DNA of 64,000 bases from MGBC120314 sp051880495 (GTDB lineage Bacteria > Bacillota > Clostridia > Lachnospirales > Lachnospiraceae): contig JBJEOB010000163.1 of the NCBI GenBank assembly GCA_051880495.1, positions 32,439 to 96,438 on the forward strand, read 5' to 3'. Below the pieces are notes generated by a model. That model searched no databases, was not told the origin of the DNA, and was given only the letters and a program-made list of their open reading frames with translations. A program made the position numbers and the translations under genes. Shown here one piece after another: positions 1 through 8,585 of the stretch (position 1 is its first letter; each line of letters begins with the position of its first letter).

Positions 1-25
1 TCATTTTGAAAGGAGCTTATGCGGC

Positions 26-775
26 GTGGGTGACGTGATTTGTGTAACAGGCATGGTAATATCGTCCATGCCCGTTAATGACTATGATAAAAGAGTAGTG
101 CTTCTGACAAAAGAACGTGGTAAGATAAGTGCATTTGCCAAGGGCGCAAGAAGAATGAACAGTCCGCTCATGGGGTGCTCCAATCCGTTTTGTTTTGGAA
201 CATTTAAGGTATATGAGGGCAGAACTTCATATAATATACAAAGCGCAGATATAGATAACTATTTTCAGGATATTGCTACGGATATTGACTGTGTTTATTA
301 CGGAATATATTTTATGGAGCTTGCCGACTACTATACATATGAAAATATGGATGCGGGAAGGGAATTAAATCTTTTGTATGCGGCATTTCGGGCACTCAAA
401 AAAGAAGCAATTCCCAATGCACTTGTAAGGTATGTTTTTGAGCTTAAAATGATGGTTCTTCATGGAAGCTACCCTCAGGTATTTGAGTGTGACGGCTGTA
501 AAAAGGAGGACGGTCTTATATATTTTAGTGCGGCAAAAGGTGCAGTATATTGTAACGATTGTGTTCATAATGCACCGGATTCAATCGAAATAAACCAGTC
601 TACGCTGTATGCACTGCAGTATATAATCACAACACCGATAGCAAAATTATTTACATTTACGGTTACGGAGGATGTCCTTCGTGAATTAAAGATGATAATG
701 GGAAGACTTGCACTGCTCGTTATAGACCGCAAACTTAAATCTTTGGAAATGCTGGAACTTTCCGAGAAACAATAA
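26..775 (+). CDS. recO: DNA repair protein RecO
   Basis: RecO anneals complementary single strands and loads RecA with RecR in the RecFOR recombination pathway. The 249-residue product has the family layout: an N-terminal OB fold (about residues 1-80, with the typical KxRGKxSAFAKGAR stretch near 30-42), a helical middle, and a Cys-rich zinc-finger-like segment with CDGCKK (about 152-157) and CNDC (about 175-178). The likely start is GTG at 26, ten bases after AGGAG at 11-15. An ATG at 19 opens a frame that stops after four codons. Homology to RecO is recognised by eye; the assignment is firm because length, zinc-finger pair and position upstream of glyS agree with clostridial gene order. Confidence 0.9.
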   Translation: MGDVICVTGMVISSMPVNDYDKRVVLLTKERGKISAFAKGARRMNSPLMGCSNPFCFGTFKVYEGRTSYNIQSADIDNYFQDIATDIDCVYYGIYFMELADYYTYENMDAGRELNLLYAAFRALKKEAIPNALVRYVFELKMMVLHGSYPQVFECDGCKKEDGLIYFSAAKGAVYCNDCVHNAPDSIEINQSTLYALQYIITTPIAKLFTFTVTEDVLRELKMIMGRLALLVIDRKLKSLEMLELSEKQ

Positions 776-801
776 ATTATCAGGGAAATGTAAAACACTA
801 C

Positions 802-830
802 TTGAAAAAGTATTTCTTTACAGTTACAAT
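802..830 (+). promoter_or_regulatory. Promoter of glyS
   Basis: TTGAAA at 802-807 and TACAAT at 825-830 are separated by 17 bases and lie about 40 bases before the glyS start. There is no room for a T-box between recO and glyS, so tRNA-responsive control of this synthetase gene is not seen. Confidence 0.6.
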
Positions 831-871
831 AGAATGTAATTCAAAAAATGAATAATGAGAGGTTTATACTT

Positions 872-2260
872 ATGGAAAAGACAATGGACAAGATTGTTGC
901 ACTTGCAAAATCGAGAGGATTTGTATATCCGGGTTCTGAAATCTATGGCGGACTTGCCAATACATGGGATTACGGTAATCTGGGTGTTGAACTTAAGAAT
1001 AATGTTAAGAAGGCATGGTGGCAGAAGTTCGTACAGGAGAGCCCATACAATGTCGGTGTTGACTGTGCAATACTTATGAACCCACAGACTTGGGTAGCTT
1101 CAGGACATCTTGGAGGATTTGCAGACCCTCTTATGGACTGTAAGAGCTGTAAGGAGAGATTCCGTGCTGATAAGCTTATTGAAGACTGGTGCCAGGAAAA
1201 CAGCTTTGAACTTACGGAAGCTGTTGATGCATGGTCAAAAGAGCAGATGGAAGGCTTTATTAAGGAACATGAAATCTGCTGCCCGTCATGTGGCAAAAAG
1301 GATTTTACTGAAATCAGACAGTTTAACCTTATGTTTAAGACATTCCAGGGTGTAACTGAAGACGCTAAGAATACTGTTTATTTAAGACCTGAAACGGCTC
1401 AGGGTATTTTTGTTAACTTTAAGAACGTGCAGAGAACATCACGTAAGAAGGTACCATTTGGTATCGGCCAGATTGGTAAGTCCTTCCGTAATGAAATTAC
1501 TCCGGGTAACTTTACATTCCGTACAAGAGAGTTTGAGCAGATGGAGCTTGAGTTCTTCTGTAAGCCGGGTACGGATCTTGAATGGTTTAAATACTGGAGA
1601 GAATACTGCATTAACTGGTTAAAGAGCCTTGGCATGAAGGATGAGGAGATGAGAGCAAGAGACCATTCTCCTGAAGAACTTTGCTTCTACAGTAAGGGAA
1701 CAACTGATATCGAATTCTTATTCCCATTTGGCTGGGGTGAATTATGGGGTATCGCAGACAGAACAGACTACGACCTTACGCAGCATCAGACAGTTTCAGG
1801 CGAGGATATGTCATACTTTGATGATGAAACTAAGGAAAAATATATTCCATATGTAATTGAGCCATCACTTGGCGCTGACCGTGTTACACTTGCATTCCTC
1901 TGTTCAGCATATGATGAAGAGGAAATTGCAGAAGGCGATGTAAGAACAGTATTACATTTCCATCCTGCACTTGCACCTGTTAAAATCGGCATTTTGCCAC
2001 TTTCAAGAAAGTTATCTGAAGGTGCAGAAAAGATTTATGCTGAACTTTCTAAATATTACAACTGCGAATTTGATGACAGAGGTAATATCGGTAAGCGTTA
2101 CAGAAGACAGGACGAAATTGGTACTCCATTCTGTATCACTTATGATTTTGAATCAGAGGAGGATGGTGCTGTAACGGTACGTGACAGAGATACCATGCAG
2201 CAGGAAAGAATTAAAATCACTGAATTAAAGGCTTATTTTGAAGATAAGTTCAGATTTTAA
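872..2260 (+). CDS. glyS: Glycine--tRNA ligase (dimeric type)
   Basis: Class II aminoacyl-tRNA synthetase that charges tRNA-Gly. The product is about 462 residues, the length of the alpha2 bacterial and archaeal-type enzyme rather than the alpha2beta2 type. It begins MEKTMDKIVALAKSRGFVYP and contains motif 2 (FRNEITPGNFTFRTREFEQME, split across about residues 205-225), a cysteine-rich insertion (CKSCKERF and CCPSCGKKDF) that should bind zinc, and a C-terminal anticodon-binding domain starting near HPALAPVKIGILPL. An upstream in-frame ATG exists at 848, but the start at 872 has GAGAGG at 857-862 and matches the family N terminus. Monocistronic by its own promoter. Confidence 0.95.
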   Translation: MEKTMDKIVALAKSRGFVYPGSEIYGGLANTWDYGNLGVELKNNVKKAWWQKFVQESPYNVGVDCAILMNPQTWVASGHLGGFADPLMDCKSCKERFRADKLIEDWCQENSFELTEAVDAWSKEQMEGFIKEHEICCPSCGKKDFTEIRQFNLMFKTFQGVTEDAKNTVYLRPETAQGIFVNFKNVQRTSRKKVPFGIGQIGKSFRNEITPGNFTFRTREFEQMELEFFCKPGTDLEWFKYWREYCINWLKSLGMKDEEMRARDHSPEELCFYSKGTTDIEFLFPFGWGELWGIADRTDYDLTQHQTVSGEDMSYFDDETKEKYIPYVIEPSLGADRVTLAFLCSAYDEEEIAEGDVRTVLHFHPALAPVKIGILPLSRKLSEGAEKIYAELSKYYNCEFDDRGNIGKRYRRQDEIGTPFCITYDFESEEDGAVTVRDRDTMQQERIKITELKAYFEDKFRF

Positions 2261-2289
2261 TTGTTTAAATAATCTGGCAGGGTGAAATA

Positions 2290-3465
2290 ATGATTTGTGA
2301 AAAATGTGGAACTCAGTTTAGTGAAGGACGTAACTGCCCCAACTGCAATGCCCTTGCAATCTATGTAAATGAAGACGATTACAAAAGCAGACAGCAGGAA
2401 TGGGAAGCGGAAAATGCTCCCAAGGAAGAAAACACTAAACAAAAGCGCAAACTTAATATTCATATTGATCCTGTAATCATAAAGAAAATTGGTATTGTAG
2501 TGGCTGTTGTATGTGTGATTGCAACAGCCATTATTTGGATTACAGGAAGAGTAAAAAATGCCATTCATCAGGGTCAGTACAGGCTTATTTATGATAACGG
2601 AACACTGATTGATTCGGGAGAACGCTCATTTGATGTCTATTCGGCAGAAGATGCGATTTTTTCTACATCCGGCAATTTTATATACCATAATGATTTTACA
2701 CAGTACCAATATAATGGTGAAATTACGGACAAATATATCAGTCCCAAGGGAAATGCAGCAGCAATAGTAACAATATCGGGAACTGAGGAAGCAGTGTATT
2801 CTCTGTATTATGCTGATAAAACCGACAGTGCTCTTGTATGTGAGGGACCACAGGCAGTAAAAGTTATCGAAGTGACCGATGACGGCTGTATTTATTTTGA
2901 AAAATCGGAAATGGGTGCATATGAAATCGTCCTTGCAACATCGGTATATCGATATGATGGCGAAAAGACGACACTCATTGCTGATAATGTTACAAGAAGC
3001 ACGCCGTGTGAAAATGAACACGAATTCATTTACTATGATAAGGACATGCTGGTTTATTTGTATCAGGACGGTAAAAGCAAAATCCTCGGCGAAGAAAATG
3101 GTAATGAGTATATCTGTACCGGAACCGGCAAAATATATTATCTTACGCTGAACGGTATTTTGTACGAAGATGGGAAAATAGCTTCCATTGACAGAAACAT
3201 TGTCCCGGGAAGTCTCATGCCGGTTGCCAATTCTGATAAGGTTGTTTATTCAAGAGACGGTATGTTATTCGTTTACGGGGGAAATTTCAAAAATCCGGTT
3301 AAGCTGCTTGATACTTACGATGCATTTGACGGTAAATGCAATGTCGTTGAGAAGAGCGGGAAAATATACTATGCATATAATAATGTGTTATATACATGCA
3401 GTAAAAACGGCAAAAAAATAACAACAAAGGATGGAATTAAGGCGGTATATCTTAATTTTAAATAG
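2290..3465 (+). CDS. Zinc-ribbon membrane protein with extracytoplasmic beta-rich domain
   Basis: Unrecognised function. The 391-residue protein opens with a zinc ribbon (CEKCGTQF at 3-10 and CPNC at 16-19), followed by a charged linker rich in Glu and Lys, a single membrane segment at about residues 67-86, and a long C-terminal part of repeated short strands with YYxD, IYY and VYS motifs, suggesting a beta-propeller-like domain outside the cell. Zinc-ribbon plus TM plus propeller proteins are common in Clostridia and are usually annotated only by the ribbon. It lies 29 bases after glyS and is closed by its own terminator, so it may be co-transcribed with glyS. Topology is inferred from positive residues preceding the membrane helix. 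Confidence 0.75.
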   Translation: MICEKCGTQFSEGRNCPNCNALAIYVNEDDYKSRQQEWEAENAPKEENTKQKRKLNIHIDPVIIKKIGIVVAVVCVIATAIIWITGRVKNAIHQGQYRLIYDNGTLIDSGERSFDVYSAEDAIFSTSGNFIYHNDFTQYQYNGEITDKYISPKGNAAAIVTISGTEEAVYSLYYADKTDSALVCEGPQAVKVIEVTDDGCIYFEKSEMGAYEIVLATSVYRYDGEKTTLIADNVTRSTPCENEHEFIYYDKDMLVYLYQDGKSKILGEENGNEYICTGTGKIYYLTLNGILYEDGKIASIDRNIVPGSLMPVANSDKVVYSRDGMLFVYGGNFKNPVKLLDTYDAFDGKCNVVEKSGKIYYAYNNVLYTCSKNGKKITTKDGIKAVYLNFK

Positions 3466-3480
3466 AGTATAAATAGTATT

Positions 3481-3526
3481 AAAGCTGTTTTTGGCGCATA
3501 TTATGTGCCGAAGGCAGCTTTTTTTA
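3481..3526 (+). terminator. Rho-independent terminator
   Basis: Outer stem AAAGCTG (3481-3487) with CAGCTTT (3515-3521), inner stem GGCGCA (3493-3498) with TGTGCC (3504-3509), then a run of T. It closes the glyS-zinc-ribbon unit before ppdK. Confidence 0.8.
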
Positions 3527-3557
3527 TAATAGGAAATTCCGATGAAATTGCACTTTT

Positions 3558-3571
3558 TGAAAGCGCTTACA
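3558..3571 (+). promoter_or_regulatory. cre site (CcpA operator) upstream of ppdK
   Basis: TGAAAGCGCTTACA fits every position of the Firmicute cre consensus TGWAARCGYTWNCW. It lies about 120 bases upstream of the ppdK start and upstream of the apparent TATAAT at 3637-3642, a position usual for activation rather than roadblock repression. CcpA itself is not in the window. Confidence 0.65.
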
Positions 3572-3577
3572 GAAAAA

Positions 3578-3595
3578 TTGTTAAATTTTGTACAA
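3578..3595 (+). promoter_or_regulatory. Possible Rex-type redox operator upstream of ppdK
   Basis: TTGTTAAATTTTGTACAA matches 12 of the 14 fixed positions of the Firmicute Rex consensus TTGTTAA-N4-TTAACAA. It sits six bases after the cre site. The match is by eye, and AT-rich DNA gives chance hits, so this is tentative. Confidence 0.4.
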
Positions 3596-3691
3596 TTTCA
3601 CGGAAAATAATTGTAGACGTAATTTGAAAATATTGTTATAATATTAACGAAATAAAAGATACGGATATTAAAATTTGGAGGTATATATTAA

Positions 3692-6328
3692 ATGGCAAAG
3701 AAGTATTGTTACTTGTTCAGCGAGGGTAATGCAAGTATGAGAGAGCTCCTGGGTGGTAAGGGAGCCAACCTGGCAGAAATGACCAACATCGGTCTTCCTG
3801 TTCCACAGGGATTTACGATTACGACAGAGGCTTGTACACAGTATTATGAAGACGGCAAGCAGATTAATGATGACATTATGGCGGAAATTATGGACTATGT
3901 TGCCAAGATGGAAGAAATAAACGGTAAGAAGTTCGGTGACCTTAAGAATCCGTTACTTGTTTCGGTTCGTTCAGGTGCCAGAGCATCAATGCCTGGTATG
4001 ATGGATACAATCCTTAACCTGGGTCTTAACGATGAAGTAGTTGAAGCGATGATTGCAGGTAATCCTGACCCAAAGTTTGAGCGTTTTGTATATGATTCTT
4101 ACAGAAGATTTATTCAGATGTTCTCGGATGTAGTTATGGAAGTCGGTAAGAAGTATTTTGAAGAGCTTATCGACAAGATGAAGAAAGCTAAGGGTGTTGA
4201 GTTTGATGTCGAACTTACGGCAGCAGACCTTAAGGAACTGGCAGAACAGTTTAAGGCTGAATACAAGAACCAGCTGGGTGAAGATTTCCCATCGGACCCT
4301 GTTACACAGCTTAAGGAAGCAATTCGTGCGGTATTCCGTTCGTGGGATAATCCACGTGCAAATGTATACCGCCGTGATAACGATATTCCATACAGCTGGG
4401 GTACTGCGGTTAACGTAATGCCGATGGTATTTGGTAACCTTAATAATGAATCCGGTACAGGTGTTGCATTTACACGTGACCCGGCAACCGGCGAGAAGAA
4501 GCTTATGGGTGAGTTCCTTGTCAATGCCCAGGGTGAGGACGTTGTTGCAGGTGTCCGCACACCGATGCCGATTGCACAGATGGCAGAACAGTTCCCTGAA
4601 GCATATGAAGAATTCGTTGCAGTTTGTGACAAACTTGAAGCTCATTATCATGATATGCAGGATATGGAGTTTACAGTTGAAAATAAGAAGCTTTACATGT
4701 TACAGTGCCGTAATGGTAAGAGAACAGCTCAGGCAGCTTTAAAGATTGCCTGTGACCTTGTTGATGAGGGAATGAAGACCGAGCAGGAAGCAGTAGCAAT
4801 GATTGATCCTCGTAACCTTGACACATTATTACATCCACAGTTTGACCAGGCTGCATTAAAGGCTGCAAAGCCTCTTGGAAAGGGACTTGGTGCTTCTCCG
4901 GGTGCTGCATGCGGTAAGGTTGTATTTACGGCAGATGATGCGGAAAACTGGGTAGCCAGAGGTGAGAAGGTAGTTCTTGTTCGTCTTGAAACATCTCCTG
5001 AGGATATCACAGGTATGAAGGCTGCACAGGGTATCTTAACAGTTCGTGGCGGTATGACATCACATGCAGCCGTAGTTGCCCGTGGTATGGGTACATGCTG
5101 CGTATCAGGCTGTGGTGACATCGCAATGGATGAAGAAAACAAGAAATTTACATTAGCAGGTGAAACATTTGTTGAAGGAGATTATATCTCAATCGACGGT
5201 ACAACAGGTAATATTTATAAAGGAGCCATTAAGACGGTTGATGCCCAGATTGTAGGCGAGTTTGGCCGTGTAATGGCATGGGCAGATAAATACCGCAAGC
5301 TTGGCGTGCGTACCAATGCTGACACTCCAAAGGATGCTAAAAAGGCACGCGAACTTGGCGCAGAAGGTATCGGTCTTTGCCGTACAGAGCATATGTTCTT
5401 TGAGGAAGACAGAATTGCAGCATTCCGTGAAATGATTTGTTCAGATACTGTTGAGGAAAGAGAAGCAGCACTTGAGAAGATTCTCCCATTCCAGCAGAAC
5501 GACTTCGAACAGCTTTATGAAGCTTTAGAGGGATGTCCTGTTACTATCCGTTTCCTTGATCCGCCTCTTCATGAGTTTGTTCCGACAGAGGAAGCAGACA
5601 TTGAGAAGTTAGCTAAGGCTCAGGGCAAGTCAGTTGAAACAATTAAGACGATTATTGCAGGCCTCCACGAATTCAACCCGATGATGGGTCACAGAGGATG
5701 CCGTCTTGCCGTAACATATCCGGAAATCGCAAAGATGCAGACAAAGGCTGTTATCCGTGCGGCAATTAATGTTCAGAAAAAGCATGCTGACTGGACGGTT
5801 AAGCCTGAAATTATGATTCCGCTTATCTGTGATATCAAGGAGTTAAAGTTTGTAAAGAAGATTGTTGTTGAAACTGCGGATGCAGAAATCGCAGCAGCAG
5901 GTGTTAAATTAGATTATCAGGTTGGTACAATGATTGAAATTCCTCGTGCAGCACTTACAGCTGATGAGATTGCCAAGGAAGCTGATTTCTTCTGCTTCGG
6001 TACAAACGACCTGACACAGATGACATACGGTTTCTCACGTGATGATGCCGGCAAGTTCTTAAATGCTTACTACGACACAAAGATTTTTGAGAACGATCCT
6101 TTTGCTAAGTTAGACCGTACAGGTGTAGGCAAGCTTATGGAAATGTCAATCAAGCTTGGCAAGCCTGAAAATCCTAACCTTCATGTTGGTATCTGCGGTG
6201 AGCACGGCGGCGATCCTTCTTCTGTTGAGTTCTGTCACCAGATTGGTCTAGACTACGTAAGCTGTTCACCATTCCGTGTACCAATCGCAAGACTCGCAGC
6301 AGCGCAGGCCGCAATAGCACAAAAATAG
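3692..6328 (+). CDS. ppdK: Pyruvate, phosphate dikinase
   Basis: Interconverts pyruvate, ATP and Pi with PEP, AMP and PPi in the cytoplasm, so it can act as a PPi-linked glycolytic enzyme in anaerobes. At 878 residues it has full length. The nucleotide-binding domain begins with the ELLGGKGANLAEM motif (about residues 20-32), the swivelling domain carries GGMTSHAAVVARGMG (about 452-466) with the phosphorylatable His, and the PEP-binding TIM barrel ends with CGEHGGDPSSVEFC near the C terminus. Start is ATG at 3692 after GGAGG (3677-3681). Upstream DNA holds a cre box and a Rex-like palindrome, consistent with carbon and redox control. Its terminator is duplicated downstream around the AbiE pair. 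Confidence 0.97.
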   Translation: MAKKYCYLFSEGNASMRELLGGKGANLAEMTNIGLPVPQGFTITTEACTQYYEDGKQINDDIMAEIMDYVAKMEEINGKKFGDLKNPLLVSVRSGARASMPGMMDTILNLGLNDEVVEAMIAGNPDPKFERFVYDSYRRFIQMFSDVVMEVGKKYFEELIDKMKKAKGVEFDVELTAADLKELAEQFKAEYKNQLGEDFPSDPVTQLKEAIRAVFRSWDNPRANVYRRDNDIPYSWGTAVNVMPMVFGNLNNESGTGVAFTRDPATGEKKLMGEFLVNAQGEDVVAGVRTPMPIAQMAEQFPEAYEEFVAVCDKLEAHYHDMQDMEFTVENKKLYMLQCRNGKRTAQAALKIACDLVDEGMKTEQEAVAMIDPRNLDTLLHPQFDQAALKAAKPLGKGLGASPGAACGKVVFTADDAENWVARGEKVVLVRLETSPEDITGMKAAQGILTVRGGMTSHAAVVARGMGTCCVSGCGDIAMDEENKKFTLAGETFVEGDYISIDGTTGNIYKGAIKTVDAQIVGEFGRVMAWADKYRKLGVRTNADTPKDAKKARELGAEGIGLCRTEHMFFEEDRIAAFREMICSDTVEEREAALEKILPFQQNDFEQLYEALEGCPVTIRFLDPPLHEFVPTEEADIEKLAKAQGKSVETIKTIIAGLHEFNPMMGHRGCRLAVTYPEIAKMQTKAVIRAAINVQKKHADWTVKPEIMIPLICDIKELKFVKKIVVETADAEIAAAGVKLDYQVGTMIEIPRAALTADEIAKEADFFCFGTNDLTQMTYGFSRDDAGKFLNAYYDTKIFENDPFAKLDRTGVGKLMEMSIKLGKPENPNLHVGICGEHGGDPSSVEFCHQIGLDYVSCSPFRVPIARLAAAQAAIAQK

Positions 6329-6361
6329 GCGAAAATTCTATTAAGTAAAATAGAGTTTATA

Positions 6362-6422
6362 CAGTAAATAATATGAGCCCCATAACTTGTAGAAATGCAG
6401 GTTGTGGGGCTTTTTTAGTGCG
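6362..6422 (+). repeat. Direct repeat, left copy (includes ppdK terminator)
   Basis: This 61-base segment recurs at 8100-8160 with one mismatch (C at 6410, A at 8148). The offset is 1,738 bases. Similarity decays on both sides (about ten further bases of partial match), so the original duplicated segment may have been somewhat longer. Confidence 0.95.
6377..6416 (+). terminator. ppdK terminator
   Basis: Thirteen-pair stem formed by 6377-6389 (GCCCCATAACTTG) and 6398-6410 (CAGGTTGTGGGGC), loop of eight, then six T. It ends the ppdK transcript. Confidence 0.9.
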
Positions 6423-6483
6423 TTTTTTTGATATGTACGCTCAGGTAATGCATATAGATGTGATAAGTGAATAATAATAATCT

Positions 6484-6511
6484 TTGACAAAATAAGAATT
6501 GATGATATAAT
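6484..6511 (+). promoter_or_regulatory. Promoter of the abiE pair
   Basis: Consensus TTGACA (6484-6489) and TATAAT (6506-6511) with a 16-base spacer, about 40 bases upstream of abiEi. AbiEi-type antitoxins commonly repress their own promoter; no clear inverted repeat was picked out here. Confidence 0.75.
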
Positions 6512-6551
6512 AAAATAGAAATTAAGCGTTTCAGATTTGTGAGGTGATGTT

Positions 6552-7169
6552 ATGTTGTATGATTATATTATCGCCAATTACGATAAAGATGAGCCAATAT
6601 TCTTATCAGAACTTCCTGGGAATTCTAAAGACTATGTACGACAAGAGATGAAACAGCTTGTTGATGATGGAAAAGTAGTACGCTTATATAATGGTGTATA
6701 TTATTTAGCATATACTACAATTCTTGGAACGAAGGGTAGAGTCTCTGTTGATAAATTTTTGAAAAAGAAGTATATAGCACCGAATGGAGCAATTTCAGGT
6801 TATATTACGGGAATACAGTTAGCGAATATGTATGGATTTACAACACAGAATCCAGCATGTATTGAAGTGTGTTCAAATGAAGCTACTACAAAGCAGCGAA
6901 AAGTAGATATAGATGGAAGAAGGGTTATTGTGTATAAGCCAGTTACTGAAATAACAGAAGAGAATATAACTACCTTACAGTTCCTGGATTTAATGTCATC
7001 AATTGATAAGTACAGTGAATTGACTGGAGATTTATTGATAGATAAGCTTAAGCAGTTTGTAAAGGAAGTTAATGTAGATTTTGAACAGGTTAAAGAGTAC
7101 ATTTCATTATTCCCTGATAGGGTTTATAGAAATATTTATCAAGGAGGATTAATGAATGAGTTGGTATAA
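6552..7169 (+). CDS. AbiEi-type antitoxin (type IV toxin-antitoxin)
   Basis: The 205-residue protein starts with a winged-helix domain (about residues 1-75; the LPGNSKDYVRQEMKQLVDDG and VRLYNGVYYL segments are typical of the AbiEi/DUF6088 N-terminal wHTH), followed by an AbiEi antitoxin-like domain. In this family the antitoxin binds promoter DNA as autorepressor and counters the AbiEii nucleotidyltransferase toxin without tight complex formation. The reading frame overlaps the toxin gene by 14 bases, indicating translational coupling. The pair is flanked by duplicated ppdK terminators, which points to acquisition as a unit. Subfamily placement (AbiEi versus AbiGi or DUF6088) is not settled by eye. 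Confidence 0.8.
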   Translation: MLYDYIIANYDKDEPIFLSELPGNSKDYVRQEMKQLVDDGKVVRLYNGVYYLAYTTILGTKGRVSVDKFLKKKYIAPNGAISGYITGIQLANMYGFTTQNPACIEVCSNEATTKQRKVDIDGRRVIVYKPVTEITEENITTLQFLDLMSSIDKYSELTGDLLIDKLKQFVKEVNVDFEQVKEYISLFPDRVYRNIYQGGLMNELV

Positions 7170-8064
7170 AGAGTATCGTAGTCAGTGGAAAGAAATAATT
7201 GAGACTGTAGCCAGAGAATTAGGAAGAACGGAACTAATGGTTGAGAAGGATACGATCCAATCCATGTTCCTGTTAGAACTCTCTAAATCAGAACTTCCTT
7301 TTGTATTCAAAGGTGGAACTTCTTTATCTAAGGCATACAATTTAATAGATCGTTTTTCTGAGGATATTGATCTTTCTATGAATAGAAAGCCTACAGAAGG
7401 CGAGCGAAAGACATCAAAGGAGTTGATAGTCAGTATTGCTGATTCTTTAGGAATGACTCTGATGAATCCTGATAAGATTCGATCAAGACATGATTATAAT
7501 ATGTATGTATTTACATATGAATCATTGTTTGCACAAATGCCCATGGAAATTATTATTGAGACCAGTTACTACCAGACAGTATATCCTGTAGAGAAACATG
7601 AGGTTGGTAGTTTTGTTGGAAAATTCTGTGGAGAGCATGGAATTACACTTCCTATTCCGTTTGAGGCTACGACTGTCGTAATGAATGTTCAATCACTAAA
7701 GAGAACTTTTGTAGATAAGATATTTGCAATCTGTGATTACAGAATACAAGATATGCAGGATAGGGATTCAAGGCATCTTTATGATATATGCAAGCTACTT
7801 AGTAAAATTGAATTGAATGATGAACTGGACGCATTGATCGATGATGTTAGAGATGACAGAATGTTTTCAAAGAATAATCCATCTGCACAGCTTGAGTATA
7901 ATATTCCAGATATGCTAAAGGAGATAATTCAGAGTCGTTTTTATGAATCTGATTATAGAAATATCACACAAAAATTGCTGTATGAAGATATTGATTATGA
8001 TTATGCAGTAGATAACGGAATTGCAGTTGTAGCTAGGTCAGATATATTTGAGTATAAGAAATAG
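7156..8064 (+). CDS. AbiEii-type nucleotidyltransferase toxin
   Basis: The 302-residue protein is a DNA-polymerase-beta-fold nucleotidyltransferase of the AbiEii/AbiGii family. Motif I appears as FKGGTSLSKAYNLIDRFSED (about residues 51-70) followed by IDLS, giving the GG(S/T)-x-D-x-D pattern with SEDID metal ligands. A second conserved region with KRTFVDKIFAICDY and RDSRHLYDICKL (about 175-215) also fits. Known relatives modify tRNA or other RNA to stop growth and abort phage infection. Start is ATG at 7156 after AAGGAGG (7141-7147); an ATG at 7152 belongs to the antitoxin frame. All visible active-site residues are intact, so the toxin is probably functional. Confidence 0.85.
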   Translation: MSWYKEYRSQWKEIIETVARELGRTELMVEKDTIQSMFLLELSKSELPFVFKGGTSLSKAYNLIDRFSEDIDLSMNRKPTEGERKTSKELIVSIADSLGMTLMNPDKIRSRHDYNMYVFTYESLFAQMPMEIIIETSYYQTVYPVEKHEVGSFVGKFCGEHGITLPIPFEATTVVMNVQSLKRTFVDKIFAICDYRIQDMQDRDSRHLYDICKLLSKIELNDELDALIDDVRDDRMFSKNNPSAQLEYNIPDMLKEIIQSRFYESDYRNITQKLLYEDIDYDYAVDNGIAVVARSDIFEYKK

Positions 8065-8099
8065 TAGACAAAAACCTTTTGAGTAAAACAAAATTTATT

Positions 8100-8160
8100 C
8101 AGTAAATAATATGAGCCCCATAACTTGTAGAAATGCAGGTTGTGGGGATTTTTTAGTGCG
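8100..8160 (+). repeat. Direct repeat, right copy (terminator after abiEii)
   Basis: Copy of 6362-6422 with one mismatch in 61. The mismatch removes the outermost G-C pair of the terminator stem but leaves a 12-pair stem and six T at 8149-8154, so it should still terminate the abiE transcript. Confidence 0.95.
8115..8154 (+). terminator. Terminator after abiEii (copy of the ppdK terminator)
   Basis: Same hairpin as at 6377-6416, with the closing pair lost by a C-to-A change at 8148, followed by a T run. Confidence 0.85.
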
Positions 8161-8203
8161 CTTCTTCGATTCGTACCAATAGGGATAATAAAGTAAGTTT
8201 GCT

Positions 8204-8234
8204 AGGCAGTGAAAATGTATTCGCTGCCTTTTTT
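8204..8234 (+). terminator. Hairpin with T run before the ArdC-like remnant
   Basis: AGGCAGTGAA (8204-8213) pairs with TTCGCTGCCT (8220-8229) around a six-base loop, followed by T residues to 8234. It precedes the start codon of the truncated ardC-like gene by 30 bases and could be a leader attenuator of the former mobile element. Confidence 0.7.
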
Positions 8235-8264
8235 GCGTTCAAAATTAAAGAGGAGGAAATAAAT

Positions 8265-8471
8265 GTGAGTGTACATGAAATTATTACAGACCGTGTTGTA
8301 GCTAGAATTGAAGAGGCGATTAAAACAGGAAAGAGATTTAGATGGTGTAAGCCATTTACTGGTGGTGTAAAGCAGGCAATCTCATATATGTCAGGATTAC
8401 CTTATCGTGGAGTGAATCGACTCTTATTGGAGCCAGGATGCTATATTACATACAAGAATCTTAATCTATAA
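8265..8471 (+). pseudogene. Truncated ArdC-like ssDNA-binding/antirestriction gene
   Basis: The 68-residue product matches only the N-terminal part of ArdC-family proteins: MSVHEIITDRVVARIEEAI, a KRFRWCKPF segment, and the diagnostic SGLPYRGVNRLLL. Full members run to several hundred residues and are carried by conjugative and other mobile elements, where they protect incoming DNA from restriction. Here the frame stops soon after YITYKNLNL. The start is GTG at 8265 behind a perfect AGGAGG (8251-8256). It is read as the stump of a lost mobile element next to the abiE pair. A deliberately short gene product cannot be excluded because the ribosome binding site is intact. Confidence 0.65.
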
Positions 8472-8585
8472 AATAATATATTAACGAAGAAACCTATAGA
8501 TAAGCTGATGATGGCTATAAAAAGTTCCGTTGTAAGCATAAGCACAAACCTCCTCGTAAGATTTATAATATTTTTATAAAATATG

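Noticed and set aside
775..871. Search for a T-box before glyS
   Set aside because: The gap is under 100 bases and already holds a promoter; no specifier or T-box bulge sequence is seen.
6362..8160. Repeat pair as ends of an insertion sequence or CRISPR
   Set aside because: The copies are direct, not inverted, contain an ordinary terminator, and there is no transposase or spacer array between them.
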